From Methylophaga pinxianii (GTDB lineage: Bacteria > Pseudomonadota > Gammaproteobacteria > Nitrosococcales > Methylophagaceae): a stretch of 58,231 bases of DNA. A program made the position numbers and the translations under genes. Shown in pieces: positions 15,281 through 24,450 of this stretch; positions within the stretch are counted from its first letter, which is position 1; each line of letters begins with the position of its first letter. Location: contig NZ_JAJAEO010000171.1 in assembly GCF_020447225.1 (NCBI RefSeq), forward strand, positions 1 to 58,231, in the 5' to 3' direction. The notes beneath the pieces were generated by a model that was given only the letters and a program-made list of their open reading frames with translations, did not search any database and had not been told where the DNA came from.

Positions 15281-16992
15281 ACACGGCTTATCAAGCAACA
15301 TTACAACCCAAGTCTGAAAAGATCGATTCAGTGTTAACGGCAGAGCAATTGCAACAAGCAAAAAAGCTCGCCGTGCAAACGCAGCAACCGCTATTAACAG
15401 TGCTAGAAGATATCAGCAATTTAACGCCCGATTTGTTTGTTCAAGCTTTGGGCCAATTGGTGCACTACCCGGTACTGACTATTTCCCAGCTATATGACCT
15501 GCAACCGGACTTTACCGTGTTGCCATTTACTCAGGCCGAAAAATTAGGCTGCATTGCAGTTCGCGATCAGCAACATACCTTATATATAGTCCACGCCAAT
15601 CCGTTTGAAGCCAATTTGCCCAGCAAAATCGATCTGCTGATTGCCGAAACTGTGGTTTGGGTATTAGCCCACAGCGATGATTTAAACGTTTATCTAGCCC
15701 ACCATGAAACCAGTATGCGGGCGTTGGGCGAGGTCAACTCAAATCATGGCGAACATACCAATGAACAACATGGCTTGGAGGATATTTCGCTTCGCTCTAT
15801 TAGCGAAGATACCAGCCCGATTGTGAAGTTTGTCCGTTCAACGCTTTACGATGCGCTTAAGTCAGGGGCAAGTGATATTCATTTGGAAACCGATCAACAC
15901 GGCCTGAAGGTGAAATACCGTATTGATGGTGTTTTGAGTCATGTCGGTGGAATTCAAGGTGCTGCCCAGGCAGAACAGGTTATCTCACGGGTCAAGGTGA
16001 TGTCGGAGCTGGATATTGCCGAGCGACGTATTCCACAGGATGGCCGTTTTAAAATTCTGGTATTGGGTCGTGAGGTGGATCTTCGGGTATCGATTATGCC
16101 CAGTGTGCTCGGAGAAGATGCCGTATTACGGGTTTTGGACCGACAGGCATTAAGCGAAGAGGCACAGGGCCTGAGTCTGGATTTGCTGGGCTTTGCCCCC
16201 GACATCATGGCGCGGTTTCGTTTATTAGCCGAAGAACCCTATGGCATGTTGCTGGTTACCGGGCCAACTGGTAGCGGTAAAACCACCACCTTGTACGGCA
16301 TTATTTCTGAAATAAATCACGGTACCGACAAGATCATCACCATTGAAGATCCGGTGGAATATCAACTTCCCGGCGTATTACAAATACCGGTGAATGAGAA
16401 AAAAGGCCTGACTTTTGCTAAAGGTCTGCGTTCTATCTTACGTCACGACCCCGACAAAATTATGGTAGGCGAGATCCGTGATAACGAAACCGCACAAATT
16501 GCAGTGCAATCTGCCTTAACCGGCCATTTGGTGTTAACCACCGTGCATGCTAATAACGTGTTTGATGTGATTGGCCGATTTACCAATATGGGCGTAGATC
16601 CCTACAACTTTGTTTCAGCGATGAATGGCATTTTGGCGCAGCGACTGGTGCGGGTGAATTGCCCACATTGCCTGGTCGACGATAACCCTGACACCGCTTT
16701 GATCGAAAAATCAGGTTTAACTTTGGAACAAGTCAGCGACTTCACCTTTAAAAAAAGCAAGGGCTGTGGACAGTGTCACGGCCTGGGTTACAAAGGCCGC
16801 AAAGCCATCGCGGAATTGCTTTGTTTCAACGATCACATCCGAGAATTGATTGTGACCAGAGAGCCGGTTCGCAAGATCAAAGAAGCGGCTTATGCCAATG
16901 GCACCAAGACTATGCGTGAAGCCGCATTGCTGTTGGTCAATCAGGGTGAGACAACGTTAGAGGAGATTAACCGTGTTACCACATTGGCTTAG
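15277..16992 (+). CDS. gspE: Type II secretion/pilus assembly ATPase GspE
   Basis: 571-residue hexameric secretion ATPase of the GspE/PilB class, powering pseudopilus assembly from the cytoplasm. It has an N-terminal MshEN-type domain (about 20-130), Walker A GPTGSGKTTT at 329-338, the Asp box EDPVEYQL, the Walker B/His boxes (MVGEIRDNETA, GHLVLTTVHAN) and a zinc-binding tetracysteine module (CPHC 462-465 and CGQC 497-500) typical of GspE. It overlaps gspF by 4 bases and the next gene by 20. Confidence 0.95.
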   Translation: MNTAYQATLQPKSEKIDSVLTAEQLQQAKKLAVQTQQPLLTVLEDISNLTPDLFVQALGQLVHYPVLTISQLYDLQPDFTVLPFTQAEKLGCIAVRDQQHTLYIVHANPFEANLPSKIDLLIAETVVWVLAHSDDLNVYLAHHETSMRALGEVNSNHGEHTNEQHGLEDISLRSISEDTSPIVKFVRSTLYDALKSGASDIHLETDQHGLKVKYRIDGVLSHVGGIQGAAQAEQVISRVKVMSELDIAERRIPQDGRFKILVLGREVDLRVSIMPSVLGEDAVLRVLDRQALSEEAQGLSLDLLGFAPDIMARFRLLAEEPYGMLLVTGPTGSGKTTTLYGIISEINHGTDKIITIEDPVEYQLPGVLQIPVNEKKGLTFAKGLRSILRHDPDKIMVGEIRDNETAQIAVQSALTGHLVLTTVHANNVFDVIGRFTNMGVDPYNFVSAMNGILAQRLVRVNCPHCLVDDNPDTALIEKSGLTLEQVSDFTFKKSKGCGQCHGLGYKGRKAIAELLCFNDHIRELIVTREPVRKIKEAAYANGTKTMREAALLLVNQGETTLEEINRVTTLA

Positions 16993-17848
16993 TTGGATGA
17001 AAGATGAGCTGAATGTGTGTATTCGGCCCAACAGTCTTATTTTACGGCGCTTTAAAGGGCTAACCGGTAAAACCACCTGCGTTGATCAGCAGAAGATCGT
17101 TTTGAAAAAGACGATGAGTCAGGCCGAGGTTGAATCAGGCTATTTAGCCAAAGTTCTTAAAGAAGCGCTGAACGTAAAACGTTGGCAAGCCTCTACAGCC
17201 ACCATTGTGGTCGCCAATCATTTAGTGCGGTATGCGGTGATTTCATGGAACCCGGAAATCAAAACAGCCGATGAGTCCCAGGCGTATTTAAATCATTATT
17301 TTATCAGCGTGTATGGTGACGCCGTGGCGAGCTGGAATAAATGTCAAAGCCCGGCTTCGTATGGTCAAAAGTCGTTGGCCAGTGCGATGCCACAGGCGCT
17401 GTTACAAACCGTGCACGATGTTTTTTCACCCATGATGATTCGCTTTGAATCGGTTCAACCGTATTTAATGCATGTGGCCAACCAGGCACTGGCGGTGATT
17501 AAAAAACAGAATCTGCAAAGTGCATGCTGGTTAGTGCTTATCGCTGATGGTCGGTTATGTCTGTGTTTGATGATAGAAGGTGAGTGGTGCTGGGTAAAAA
17601 ATGTGCAGCAGGAAACAGATGTTATTGCACAAATAGCCATGCTCATCCAACGCGAAGGTTTGATGAACAACGAGATCGAGAAGCTGATAAAAAAAGGGCG
17701 TCAGTTACCGATGTTAGTGTATTGGCCTGATTTGCCATTGAACCAAAGAATACATATGCCAAACCATCGGGTGATTAGGCTGGCCTCTTCAAAACTATTC
17801 ACCACCGATCCGGCAGAAAACCACATAGCCAGGTTAATCACACCATGA
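16973..17848 (+). CDS. PilM/GspL-like cytoplasmic assembly protein
   Basis: 291 residues, weakly conserved. Position (directly after the ATPase and before PilN-, PilO- and PilP-like proteins) and length suggest the PilM or GspL-cytoplasmic, actin-like component that links the ATPase to the inner-membrane ring. No clear actin-type nucleotide motif was seen, so this rests mainly on gene order. GTG at 16973 is preceded by GAGGAG; the gene starts 20 bases inside gspE. Its stop overlaps the next start (ATGA). Confidence 0.7.
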   Translation: MLPHWLSWMKDELNVCIRPNSLILRRFKGLTGKTTCVDQQKIVLKKTMSQAEVESGYLAKVLKEALNVKRWQASTATIVVANHLVRYAVISWNPEIKTADESQAYLNHYFISVYGDAVASWNKCQSPASYGQKSLASAMPQALLQTVHDVFSPMMIRFESVQPYLMHVANQALAVIKKQNLQSACWLVLIADGRLCLCLMIEGEWCWVKNVQQETDVIAQIAMLIQREGLMNNEIEKLIKKGRQLPMLVYWPDLPLNQRIHMPNHRVIRLASSKLFTTDPAENHIARLITP

Positions 17849-18357
17849 AAATGATTAGCCTGAATCACAGTTTGCAAGCCTCTCACGCTAATCCGATAGC
17901 TAATGCGCTGTTGTTTATCAGTGTGGTGATGCTGTTAATCAGCCTGTTCTTTTTGCAGCGTAGCAGTGTGACCTTGCAGCAACTCGAAAATGAACAATCT
18001 GAATATTCGCGTGCCGCGGATAACAACTCGGTGACAGTAAAACTCAGCGAAAAGGAACAAGCGGAATTAGAGGCGGTAAAAGCCGCCATCAACGATATTG
18101 TTATGCCTTGGCCACGTTTGTTCAGTGCTTTGGAAACCTCCAGATTGGAAACGATTAATGTGCTTTCTGTTGAGCCAAATATCCGATCCAAAAGCTTTCA
18201 GGTAACGGCAGTGACTTATCCGGTGGAAGAAATACTGACCTATATCACTCAGCTTAAACAGCAGGATGAATTCACCGCTGTGAGTTTGATTTCAACTGAG
18301 TCAGTCAGAGTGGATGGTCAAAATGCTACCCAGTTTGAACTGTTAGTGCTGTGGTGA
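17845..18357 (+). CDS. PilN-like bitopic inner-membrane assembly protein
   Basis: 170 residues: a short cytoplasmic tail beginning KMISLNHSLQ (similar in style to the PilN tail that docks into PilM), one membrane helix at about 20-42, a coiled-coil stretch (LQQLENEQSEYSR) and a periplasmic ferredoxin-like domain. Topology, order and size match PilN or the periplasmic half of GspL. It begins in a 4-base overlap with the PilM-like gene. Confidence 0.72.
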   Translation: MKMISLNHSLQASHANPIANALLFISVVMLLISLFFLQRSSVTLQQLENEQSEYSRAADNNSVTVKLSEKEQAELEAVKAAINDIVMPWPRLFSALETSRLETINVLSVEPNIRSKSFQVTAVTYPVEEILTYITQLKQQDEFTAVSLISTESVRVDGQNATQFELLVLW

Positions 18358-18361
18358 GGGT

Positions 18362-18922
18362 ATGACACAGAGCAAACCCATGAATGCAAAAATGCAGTGG
18401 CTGACATATCAACTGCGTCGATTAGGTTGGCAAGGACAGTTGGCCATTCTGTTATTGGTCGCAACGGTGGTTATCTTTTTTATCGTTCAGTCTAATAACG
18501 CTGATGCAGACAGACTGCAGTTGGTGGTTGAGGATCTGCAACGTAGCGTGCCGGTCGAGATCAAACGCGAGAAACAATCTAACTACATCGCGAAACGTTT
18601 TTATCAGGCTTTACCCTCTGAGAATGAAGCGAATCAAAAAATTGCCGATGTTTTGACCCTGATAGAAAAGCATGGTCTGGCCTTGAATCGATCAGATTAT
18701 TCGACTCGTGCTATTCCGCAGTCATCCATGGTGTTGTACCAGATCAAATTCCCTCTGGTTGCACAGTATCCAACCATCCGTAACTTTGTCACCGAAGTGA
18801 TGAATAGCCAGCGAACCATCGCATTAAGCCATATCAACTTTAAGCGTGATGATCTCAACAGCGACGTGGTTAGTGCCAACCTCGAATTTGTTTTATATAC
18901 CAAAGCAGCAGGGAAAGAGTAA
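18362..18922 (+). CDS. PilO/GspM-like inner-membrane assembly protein
   Basis: 186 residues with one membrane helix at about 24-43 (GQLAILLLVATVVIFFIVQS), a coiled coil and a periplasmic alpha-beta domain. It would pair with the PilN-like protein in the inner-membrane ring. The next gene starts at the base directly after its stop codon. Confidence 0.72.
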   Translation: MTQSKPMNAKMQWLTYQLRRLGWQGQLAILLLVATVVIFFIVQSNNADADRLQLVVEDLQRSVPVEIKREKQSNYIAKRFYQALPSENEANQKIADVLTLIEKHGLALNRSDYSTRAIPQSSMVLYQIKFPLVAQYPTIRNFVTEVMNSQRTIALSHINFKRDDLNSDVVSANLEFVLYTKAAGKE

Positions 18923-19411
18923 GTGCAAAGCATCAAAAACTATTTGGTATGGATAGGCTTGGCAATAACGTTGCTCATGGTTTATTTGGTTGAGCAGCAG
19001 GAAGACGACATTGAAGCAGTTGAGGTGAGGGCGCCTGAATCTGTGCAAGTTCAACCGTTACTAAACACTCAGATTGATACCACAAATGAGGATGTTCAGT
19101 TACGCACACCGATTATCGAAACCCCGAAAAACCTGTTTGCCGTACCTCAAATAGCTGAGCCGGAACTAGCGGTAGATCCTCAACCTAGCCAACCAGTTAT
19201 GCCAGCCAATCCTTATATCTATGTTGGAAAACTGATCGAGGATGGCGAAATGCGCGTGTTTTTGACCAATGGGCAGAAAAATTATGTTGTAAAAACTGGC
19301 GATACGCTGGAAGACACATGGCAAGTTAAATCTATTGAGTCGACGGAAATGATTCTAGTTAACTTGCCAACCCAAACCCAAGTCAGTGTGAAAATTGGAG
19401 CGTTACTTTGA
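18923..19411 (+). CDS. PilP/GspC-like periplasmic linker protein
   Basis: 162 residues: an N-terminal membrane anchor (YLVWIGLAITLLMVYLV), a proline-rich linker at about 40-95 and a small C-terminal beta domain (NPYIYVGKLIEDGEMRVFLT, VVKTGDTLEDTWQVKSI) of the homology-region/PilP type that contacts the secretin N-domains. It starts with GTG abutting the previous stop. GspC-like and PilP-like proteins share this fold, so the exact label is open. Confidence 0.72.
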   Translation: MQSIKNYLVWIGLAITLLMVYLVEQQEDDIEAVEVRAPESVQVQPLLNTQIDTTNEDVQLRTPIIETPKNLFAVPQIAEPELAVDPQPSQPVMPANPYIYVGKLIEDGEMRVFLTNGQKNYVVKTGDTLEDTWQVKSIESTEMILVNLPTQTQVSVKIGALL

Positions 19412-21351
19412 GATTAAATAGGGAGTTTTGTTGGTTAACGATGCTAAAACGCAGTAGTTTGCTGATTGCCATGCTGTGTTTGCAGAGCTGTTCCGCCATG
19501 TCATCGCATCAGAAACAGGAGCAGGTTGATCTAGAGTTTGATGAGGCCAGGCAAATGCTTGCTCAGGGCCACTTAGACGCTGGAACGCAAAAACTGGCCG
19601 CATTGGTTCAACAATATCCCGACAATGTTCATTACAGAAATACCTTGAAAATGCATCAGGATTTAGCAGTAGCCCAACGTATAAAATCTGCCGAAATTCT
19701 ATTAAAACAAGGCGACTTGGGTGAATCCGAATCACAGTTTCAAAATATTTTAATCACAGCTCCTGAAAATCAACGGGCTTTGAATGGATTAAAAAAAGTC
19801 GCCATCGCGCAAAAGCATCAAACGTTACTTAACAGTGCTGAGCAGGCTTATGCAGAACAGGACTTTGATACAGCGCGATCTTTATTAAGAGCAATCCTGG
19901 CGGAAGATACCACCCATGAAGAAGCCAGAATCTTGTTTGAAAAGATCGACCAGCAGGCCATGGACAAGGTCAATAATGTTCCTCAAATCACCACAGCCTT
20001 TAAACAATCGGTCAGCCTGGAATTTAACAATGCGCCCATCAAATCGGTGTTTGAATATATCGGTAAAGCCGGAGATTTGAACTTCACCTTTGACCGTGAA
20101 CTCAGCGATAGCATGCTGACCAGCGTCATATTACGCAATACGCCTATCAGTGATGCCATTGAAACCATTCTGACGACTAATCAGTTAGGCAAAAAAGTAC
20201 TTAATGAAAACACGATTCTGATTTATCCATTAAGCCGTAGCCAGCAATATCAAGAGTTATACGTTCGCAGTTTTTACCTGAATAACATGGATGCTGAACA
20301 GGCGATGCTATTGGTTAAAACCGTGTTGCAAGTCGAAGAAGTGTATATCGATGAAAAGCTCAACACACTGGTGATGCGTGACACGCTGGATTCGATCAAA
20401 ACGGCCGAAAAGTTAATTACCTCCCAAGATCTAGTTGAGCCGGAAGTGATGCTTGAAGTCGAGGTAATGGAAGTCAATCGCCGTAATCTGGAAGAAATTG
20501 GTATTCGTTACCCGGTGCAAATCGGTGTGGGTGTAGAAGGTGAGGATGAAATACCTGGCAGATTAAGCTTGGCCGAATTGAAAGAGTTTAATTCAGATTT
20601 GGGTGTATTTAGTATTACCGATCCGGTGCTGGCGTTGAATTTATTGCATCGCGAGACCGATACCAATTTGTTAGCCAATCCAAAAATTCGGGTGAAAAAC
20701 CGCGATAAAGCCAAAATCCATGTCGGTGACAAAGTACCGGTACTGACCAGCGTGGCTAATTCCACGGGATTTGTTTCGCAATCGGTCAGCTACATTGATG
20801 TCGGTATTAAACTCGAGGTCGAACCGACGATTCTGATTCAGAATCAGGTCTCGATTGAAGTTGAGTTGGAAGTCAGCAATATCATTGATCAAGTGACCAG
20901 TAGTAGCGGTGTTTTAGCCTATTCGATTGGTAGCCGTAATGCGGTGACGACATTGCAATTAAAAGATGGTGAAACCCAGGTTCTGGCGGGGCTGTTCACC
21001 GATGATCGGCAGAATAATACTTATAAGATTCCAGGATTGTCCAACTTGCCTTTTGTCGGCCGATTTTTTACCGATATCAGCACGGATAAGCAGAAAAGCG
21101 AAATCGTTCTGCTGATAACTCCACGTATTCTGCACAACATTGTGCCAGCCAATTCGGTTTACACCGCTTTCCCTTCTGGCGTTAGTCAAGCAGCCCGTAG
21201 TGCTCAGATGCCTCAAGCACGTCCAATGGCACCTGTCGCTCAGAATCCGATGGCACCGATTGTGATCCAGACCGAACAAGATGAGCAGGAACGAAATGCG
21301 ACAACTGCTGAAGAATTTGCCAGACAAATCCAAGCGCCTGGTGGCATGTAG
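19408..21351 (+). CDS. gspD: Lipoprotein secretin with TPR and STN domains (GspD/MshL-like)
   Basis: Up to 647 residues, forming the outer-membrane channel of the secretion machine. A lipoprotein signal ends at LQSC. Residues about 40-190 form TPR-like helical repeats, unusual for GspD but seen in MshL/PilQ-like secretins. An STN domain follows (VSLEFNNAPIKSVFEYIGKA), then N-domains, then the secretin barrel with VPVLTSV, DVGIKLEVEPTI, TTLQLKDGETQVLAGL and the end motif PGLSNLPFVGRFF. TTG 19408 has GGAG 7 bases upstream and overlaps the previous stop; ATG 19441 is an alternative that keeps the lipoprotein signal. With its own lipid anchor it may need no pilotin. Confidence 0.93.
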   Translation: MRLNREFCWLTMLKRSSLLIAMLCLQSCSAMSSHQKQEQVDLEFDEARQMLAQGHLDAGTQKLAALVQQYPDNVHYRNTLKMHQDLAVAQRIKSAEILLKQGDLGESESQFQNILITAPENQRALNGLKKVAIAQKHQTLLNSAEQAYAEQDFDTARSLLRAILAEDTTHEEARILFEKIDQQAMDKVNNVPQITTAFKQSVSLEFNNAPIKSVFEYIGKAGDLNFTFDRELSDSMLTSVILRNTPISDAIETILTTNQLGKKVLNENTILIYPLSRSQQYQELYVRSFYLNNMDAEQAMLLVKTVLQVEEVYIDEKLNTLVMRDTLDSIKTAEKLITSQDLVEPEVMLEVEVMEVNRRNLEEIGIRYPVQIGVGVEGEDEIPGRLSLAELKEFNSDLGVFSITDPVLALNLLHRETDTNLLANPKIRVKNRDKAKIHVGDKVPVLTSVANSTGFVSQSVSYIDVGIKLEVEPTILIQNQVSIEVELEVSNIIDQVTSSSGVLAYSIGSRNAVTTLQLKDGETQVLAGLFTDDRQNNTYKIPGLSNLPFVGRFFTDISTDKQKSEIVLLITPRILHNIVPANSVYTAFPSGVSQAARSAQMPQARPMAPVAQNPMAPIVIQTEQDEQERNATTAEEFARQIQAPGGM

Positions 21352-21353
21352 TG

Positions 21354-21836
21354 ATGACGATTCAGAAAAAAACGCAGGGATTTACGCTGATTGAACTGTT
21401 GGTGGCGTTGGTGTTACTGGCGTTAATCGTGACCTCTGCGGCACCGCTGATGCAAATGACCGTCAAGCGCAATAAAGAACAAGAGCTGAAACGGGCATTG
21501 TGGCAAATGCGTGATGCGATTGATGCTTATAAGGAGGCCGTTGAAGACGGCCGAATTGAAATGTCAGATGACAAATCCGGTTACCCGAGTTCGTTACAAG
21601 AACTGGTTGATGGGGTGGAAAATGCTCAAGACCCGGACAACAAAAAAATCTACTTCCTGCGCCGGATACCACGCGATCCGTTTGCCACCGATGACTCGTT
21701 AAGCAATGCCGAAACCTGGGGATTGCGAAGTTATGAAAGCTCTTTTGATGAAGGAGAGCCCGGTGAGGATGTGTATGACGTTTATTCACTCTCGAACGCC
21801 ATTGGTATTAATAAACAACCTTATAAGGAATGGTGA
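21354..21836 (+). CDS. Pseudopilin, GspG-like
   Basis: 160 residues. The prepilin motif is TQG/FTLIELL with Glu5, followed by a hydrophobic helix, a charged helix (RNKEQELKRALWQMRDAI) and a small domain with YPSSLQELVDG and FLRRIPRDPF that resembles GspG-type folds. It is one of three pseudopilins after the secretin. ATG 21354 is preferred over GTG 21351; it begins right after the secretin stop. Confidence 0.88.
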   Translation: MTIQKKTQGFTLIELLVALVLLALIVTSAAPLMQMTVKRNKEQELKRALWQMRDAIDAYKEAVEDGRIEMSDDKSGYPSSLQELVDGVENAQDPDNKKIYFLRRIPRDPFATDDSLSNAETWGLRSYESSFDEGEPGEDVYDVYSLSNAIGINKQPYKEW

Positions 21837-22222
21837 TGCGTAATAAACATTCATTTGCCGGTTTTACCTTAATTGAAATATTGGTGGTGCTGACCATCAT
21901 TGCCATTTTGCTGACCTTGGTGGCACCGCGCTATTTTGATTCGGTCGATCGCTCGAAAGAAAAAGTGCTGCGGCATGACTTAATTGTGATGCGAAGCGCC
22001 ATTGATCAGTATCTGGGCGACCGGAATGAATATCCGAATAGTCTGCAAGATCTGGTCGATGGTCGATATCTGAGAGAAGTACCCGTTGATCCCATTACCG
22101 ATCGGCGTGATACCTGGGTTTTTAGCGAGCCTAAAACCAATGAATATGAAGGCAGCATTGCCGATGTGTTTAGCGGATCACCGTTGATTTCGTCAGAAGG
22201 AACACCTTATGCGGAATGGTAA
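21836..22222 (+). CDS. Pseudopilin, GspG-like
   Basis: 128 residues from ATG 21836, which overlaps the previous stop codon (TGATG) with AAGGA 5 bases in front; ATG 21830 is a weaker choice. Prepilin motif FAG/FTLIEIL with Glu5. The C-terminal domain repeats YPNSLQDLVDGRYLREVP and DPITDRRDTW, so it looks like a paralogue of its upstream neighbour. Confidence 0.88.
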   Translation: MRNKHSFAGFTLIEILVVLTIIAILLTLVAPRYFDSVDRSKEKVLRHDLIVMRSAIDQYLGDRNEYPNSLQDLVDGRYLREVPVDPITDRRDTWVFSEPKTNEYEGSIADVFSGSPLISSEGTPYAEW

Positions 22223-22688
22223 TTCACAGGCAGCCAATCGCGGCTTTATCCTGCTCGGCATGCTCTGTTTGCTGGTGATTTCGGGCTACATTCTGACTCA
22301 GGCCAGTGCCAAATGGAGTGATGTGGTCAAGCGTGAAAGAGAACAGGAACTGTTAAAGGTCGGCGATACGATCAGAAAAGCGATAGGTAGTTATTACCAT
22401 GCCACTCCCGGTGTGGTGAAGCAGTATCCACCGACACTGGAAGCCTTACTCTACGACGACAGATTTCCCTCGCCCAAGAGGCATATTCGCAAGCTCTATA
22501 TCGATCCCGTCACGCAACGTGAAGGCTGGGGCATTGTGGTTGCGCCCAATGGGGGAGTGATGGGCGTTAACAGTCTGTCGGGCGAAAAGCCGTTCAAACA
22601 GAAAAATTTTAGACCTATCTATCAGGATTTTGAGGATAAGGATTATTACGGTCAGTGGTATTTCGTCTATGTCGAAAATTATCTTTAA
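22209..22688 (+). CDS. Minor pseudopilin lacking Glu5
   Basis: 159 residues. The N-terminus NRG/FILLGMLCLLVISGYIL fits a prepilin cleavage site, but mature position 5 is Gly instead of Glu. In type II systems the tip pseudopilin GspK lacks Glu5, so this protein may cap the pseudopilus; its globular domain (KQYPPTLEALLYDD, YIDPVTQREGWGIV) is however GspG-like and far smaller than GspK. It overlaps the previous gene by 14 bases and ends 30 bases before the type I exporter genes. Confidence 0.8.
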   Translation: MRNGNSQAANRGFILLGMLCLLVISGYILTQASAKWSDVVKREREQELLKVGDTIRKAIGSYYHATPGVVKQYPPTLEALLYDDRFPSPKRHIRKLYIDPVTQREGWGIVVAPNGGVMGVNSLSGEKPFKQKNFRPIYQDFEDKDYYGQWYFVYVENYL

Positions 22689-22718
22689 AACACTATCTTG
22701 CTGAAAATTGAGTGACTT

Positions 22719-24446
22719 ATGAAACAGCCTTTAAAAACAGCAAAAAATGAAATCGCCGAAGCCTTATTAGCCTTTAAATCGGTGTTTATCACTGTGGGGC
22801 TTTTCAGTGCGATTTTGAATCTGCTGATGCTGGTGCCATCACTGTACATGCTACAGGTGTATGACCGGGTATTAAGCAGCCGCAATGAAGCCACTTTGTT
22901 AATGCTCACCCTTATTGTAGTGGGCGCGTACCTCATTTTAGGTGGTTTGGAATATGTACGGAGCTTTGTGCTGATTCGCGTGTCGTCAAAACTCGATACG
23001 GTGTTAAACAAACGGGTTTATACCGCGGCGTTTGAACAAAGCCTGAAAAGCAAAGGCACCAACGCTGGACAGTCATTACAGGATCTCACCACCATCAGGC
23101 AATTTGTTGGTGGTAATGGTTTGTTTGCCTTTTTTGATGCGCCCTGGTTTCCCATCTACATACTGATTATTTTCCTATTTGACACATCGCTGGGGCTGTT
23201 TGCATTAGCCGGTTCAATTGTATTGATCTTATTAGCCGTCATCAGTGAAGTTATTTCCAGAAAGCCGCTATCTGAAGCCAATACCATTGCGGTAAAAGCC
23301 AATAACCTCGCTACCAATAATCTACGTAACGCCGAAGCGATTGAGGCGATGGGCATGCTGGATAATCTGATGGGCCGTTGGTATCGATTGCAGCAACAAT
23401 ATTTAGCATTGCAAAGTGAAGCCAGTGATAAAGCGGCCTCAATTGGGGCGATGAGCCGTTTTATCCGTATCAGTCTCCAGTCATTGGTGTTGGGCCTGGG
23501 TGCGTTGCTGGTTTTGGAAAACAAAATTACCCCCGGCATGATGATTGTCGCCTCAATATTAATGGGCCGTGTTTTGAGCCCGGTCGAACAATTAATCAGT
23601 GTCGGCAAGACTTGGAATGCCACCAAGAGTGCTTATTCCCGGCTGAAGGAATTGCTGGTTGCTAACCCAGCTCGTGAAGCCGGTATGGAATTGCCAGAAC
23701 CTATAGGATTGGTGTCGGTGGAAGGTATTACTGCGCTGCCTCCCGGTGCTCAAACAGCGGCCTTAAAAAATGTCAGCTTTGCACTGGAACCCGGTGATAT
23801 TCTCGGTGTTATTGGGCCAAGTGGTGCGGGTAAGTCGACGCTTGCGAGGATTCTGGTTGGGGTATGGCCTACCCGAGCGGGCCAGGTTCGATTGGATGCA
23901 GTCGATATTTTCCAGTGGAACAAACAAGAGCTGGGGCCACATATTGGTTACCTGCCGCAGACGATTGAACTGTTTGCCGGCACGGTCAGTGAAAATATTG
24001 CCCGGTTTGGTGAAGTGGATGCCAACAAAGTGATATCTGCAGCCAAGCAGGCCGGAGTTCATGAAATGATCCTCCGGCTGCCAGATGGTTATGACACCTT
24101 GCTCGGCGACGATGGTGCAGGGCTTTCAGGTGGACAAAAACAACGTTTGGGATTAGCACGAGCCATCTACAACGAACCCGCTTTAATTGTGTTGGATGAA
24201 CCCAATTCAAATCTGGATGAAATCGGCGAAAAAGCCCTCGCCGAGACAATTAAACAACTTCAAAAACAACGAAAAACCATTGTCATGATCACTCATCGAT
24301 CCAGTGCATTGGCAGTCAGTAACAAACTCTTGCTGTTAGTCGATGGCACAGTTCAGTTATTTGGTCCTACAACCAATGTGATGAAAACCATCGCTCAGAA
24401 AAATAAAGAAAATCAACCCAGACCTCGAGCCTCTGCCGTTGCATAA
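22719..24446 (+). CDS. Type I secretion ABC transporter (HasD/PrtD family)
   Basis: 575 residues, the family's normal length, with no C39 peptidase domain. The N-terminal membrane domain (about 20-310) has about six helices (SLYMLQVYDRVL is family-typical). The ATPase domain carries Walker A GPSGAGKST, signature LSGGQKQRLGLARAI, Walker B LIVLDEPNSNLD and the switch His in MITHR. It energises one-step export of RTX-type proteins, here most likely the 750-residue RTX protein at 11269. It starts 30 bases after the last pseudopilin gene, so the two secretion systems are probably cotranscribed. Confidence 0.95.
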   Translation: MKQPLKTAKNEIAEALLAFKSVFITVGLFSAILNLLMLVPSLYMLQVYDRVLSSRNEATLLMLTLIVVGAYLILGGLEYVRSFVLIRVSSKLDTVLNKRVYTAAFEQSLKSKGTNAGQSLQDLTTIRQFVGGNGLFAFFDAPWFPIYILIIFLFDTSLGLFALAGSIVLILLAVISEVISRKPLSEANTIAVKANNLATNNLRNAEAIEAMGMLDNLMGRWYRLQQQYLALQSEASDKAASIGAMSRFIRISLQSLVLGLGALLVLENKITPGMMIVASILMGRVLSPVEQLISVGKTWNATKSAYSRLKELLVANPAREAGMELPEPIGLVSVEGITALPPGAQTAALKNVSFALEPGDILGVIGPSGAGKSTLARILVGVWPTRAGQVRLDAVDIFQWNKQELGPHIGYLPQTIELFAGTVSENIARFGEVDANKVISAAKQAGVHEMILRLPDGYDTLLGDDGAGLSGGQKQRLGLARAIYNEPALIVLDEPNSNLDEIGEKALAETIKQLQKQRKTIVMITHRSSALAVSNKLLLLVDGTVQLFGPTTNVMKTIAQKNKENQPRPRASAVA

Positions 24447-24450
24447 CAAC

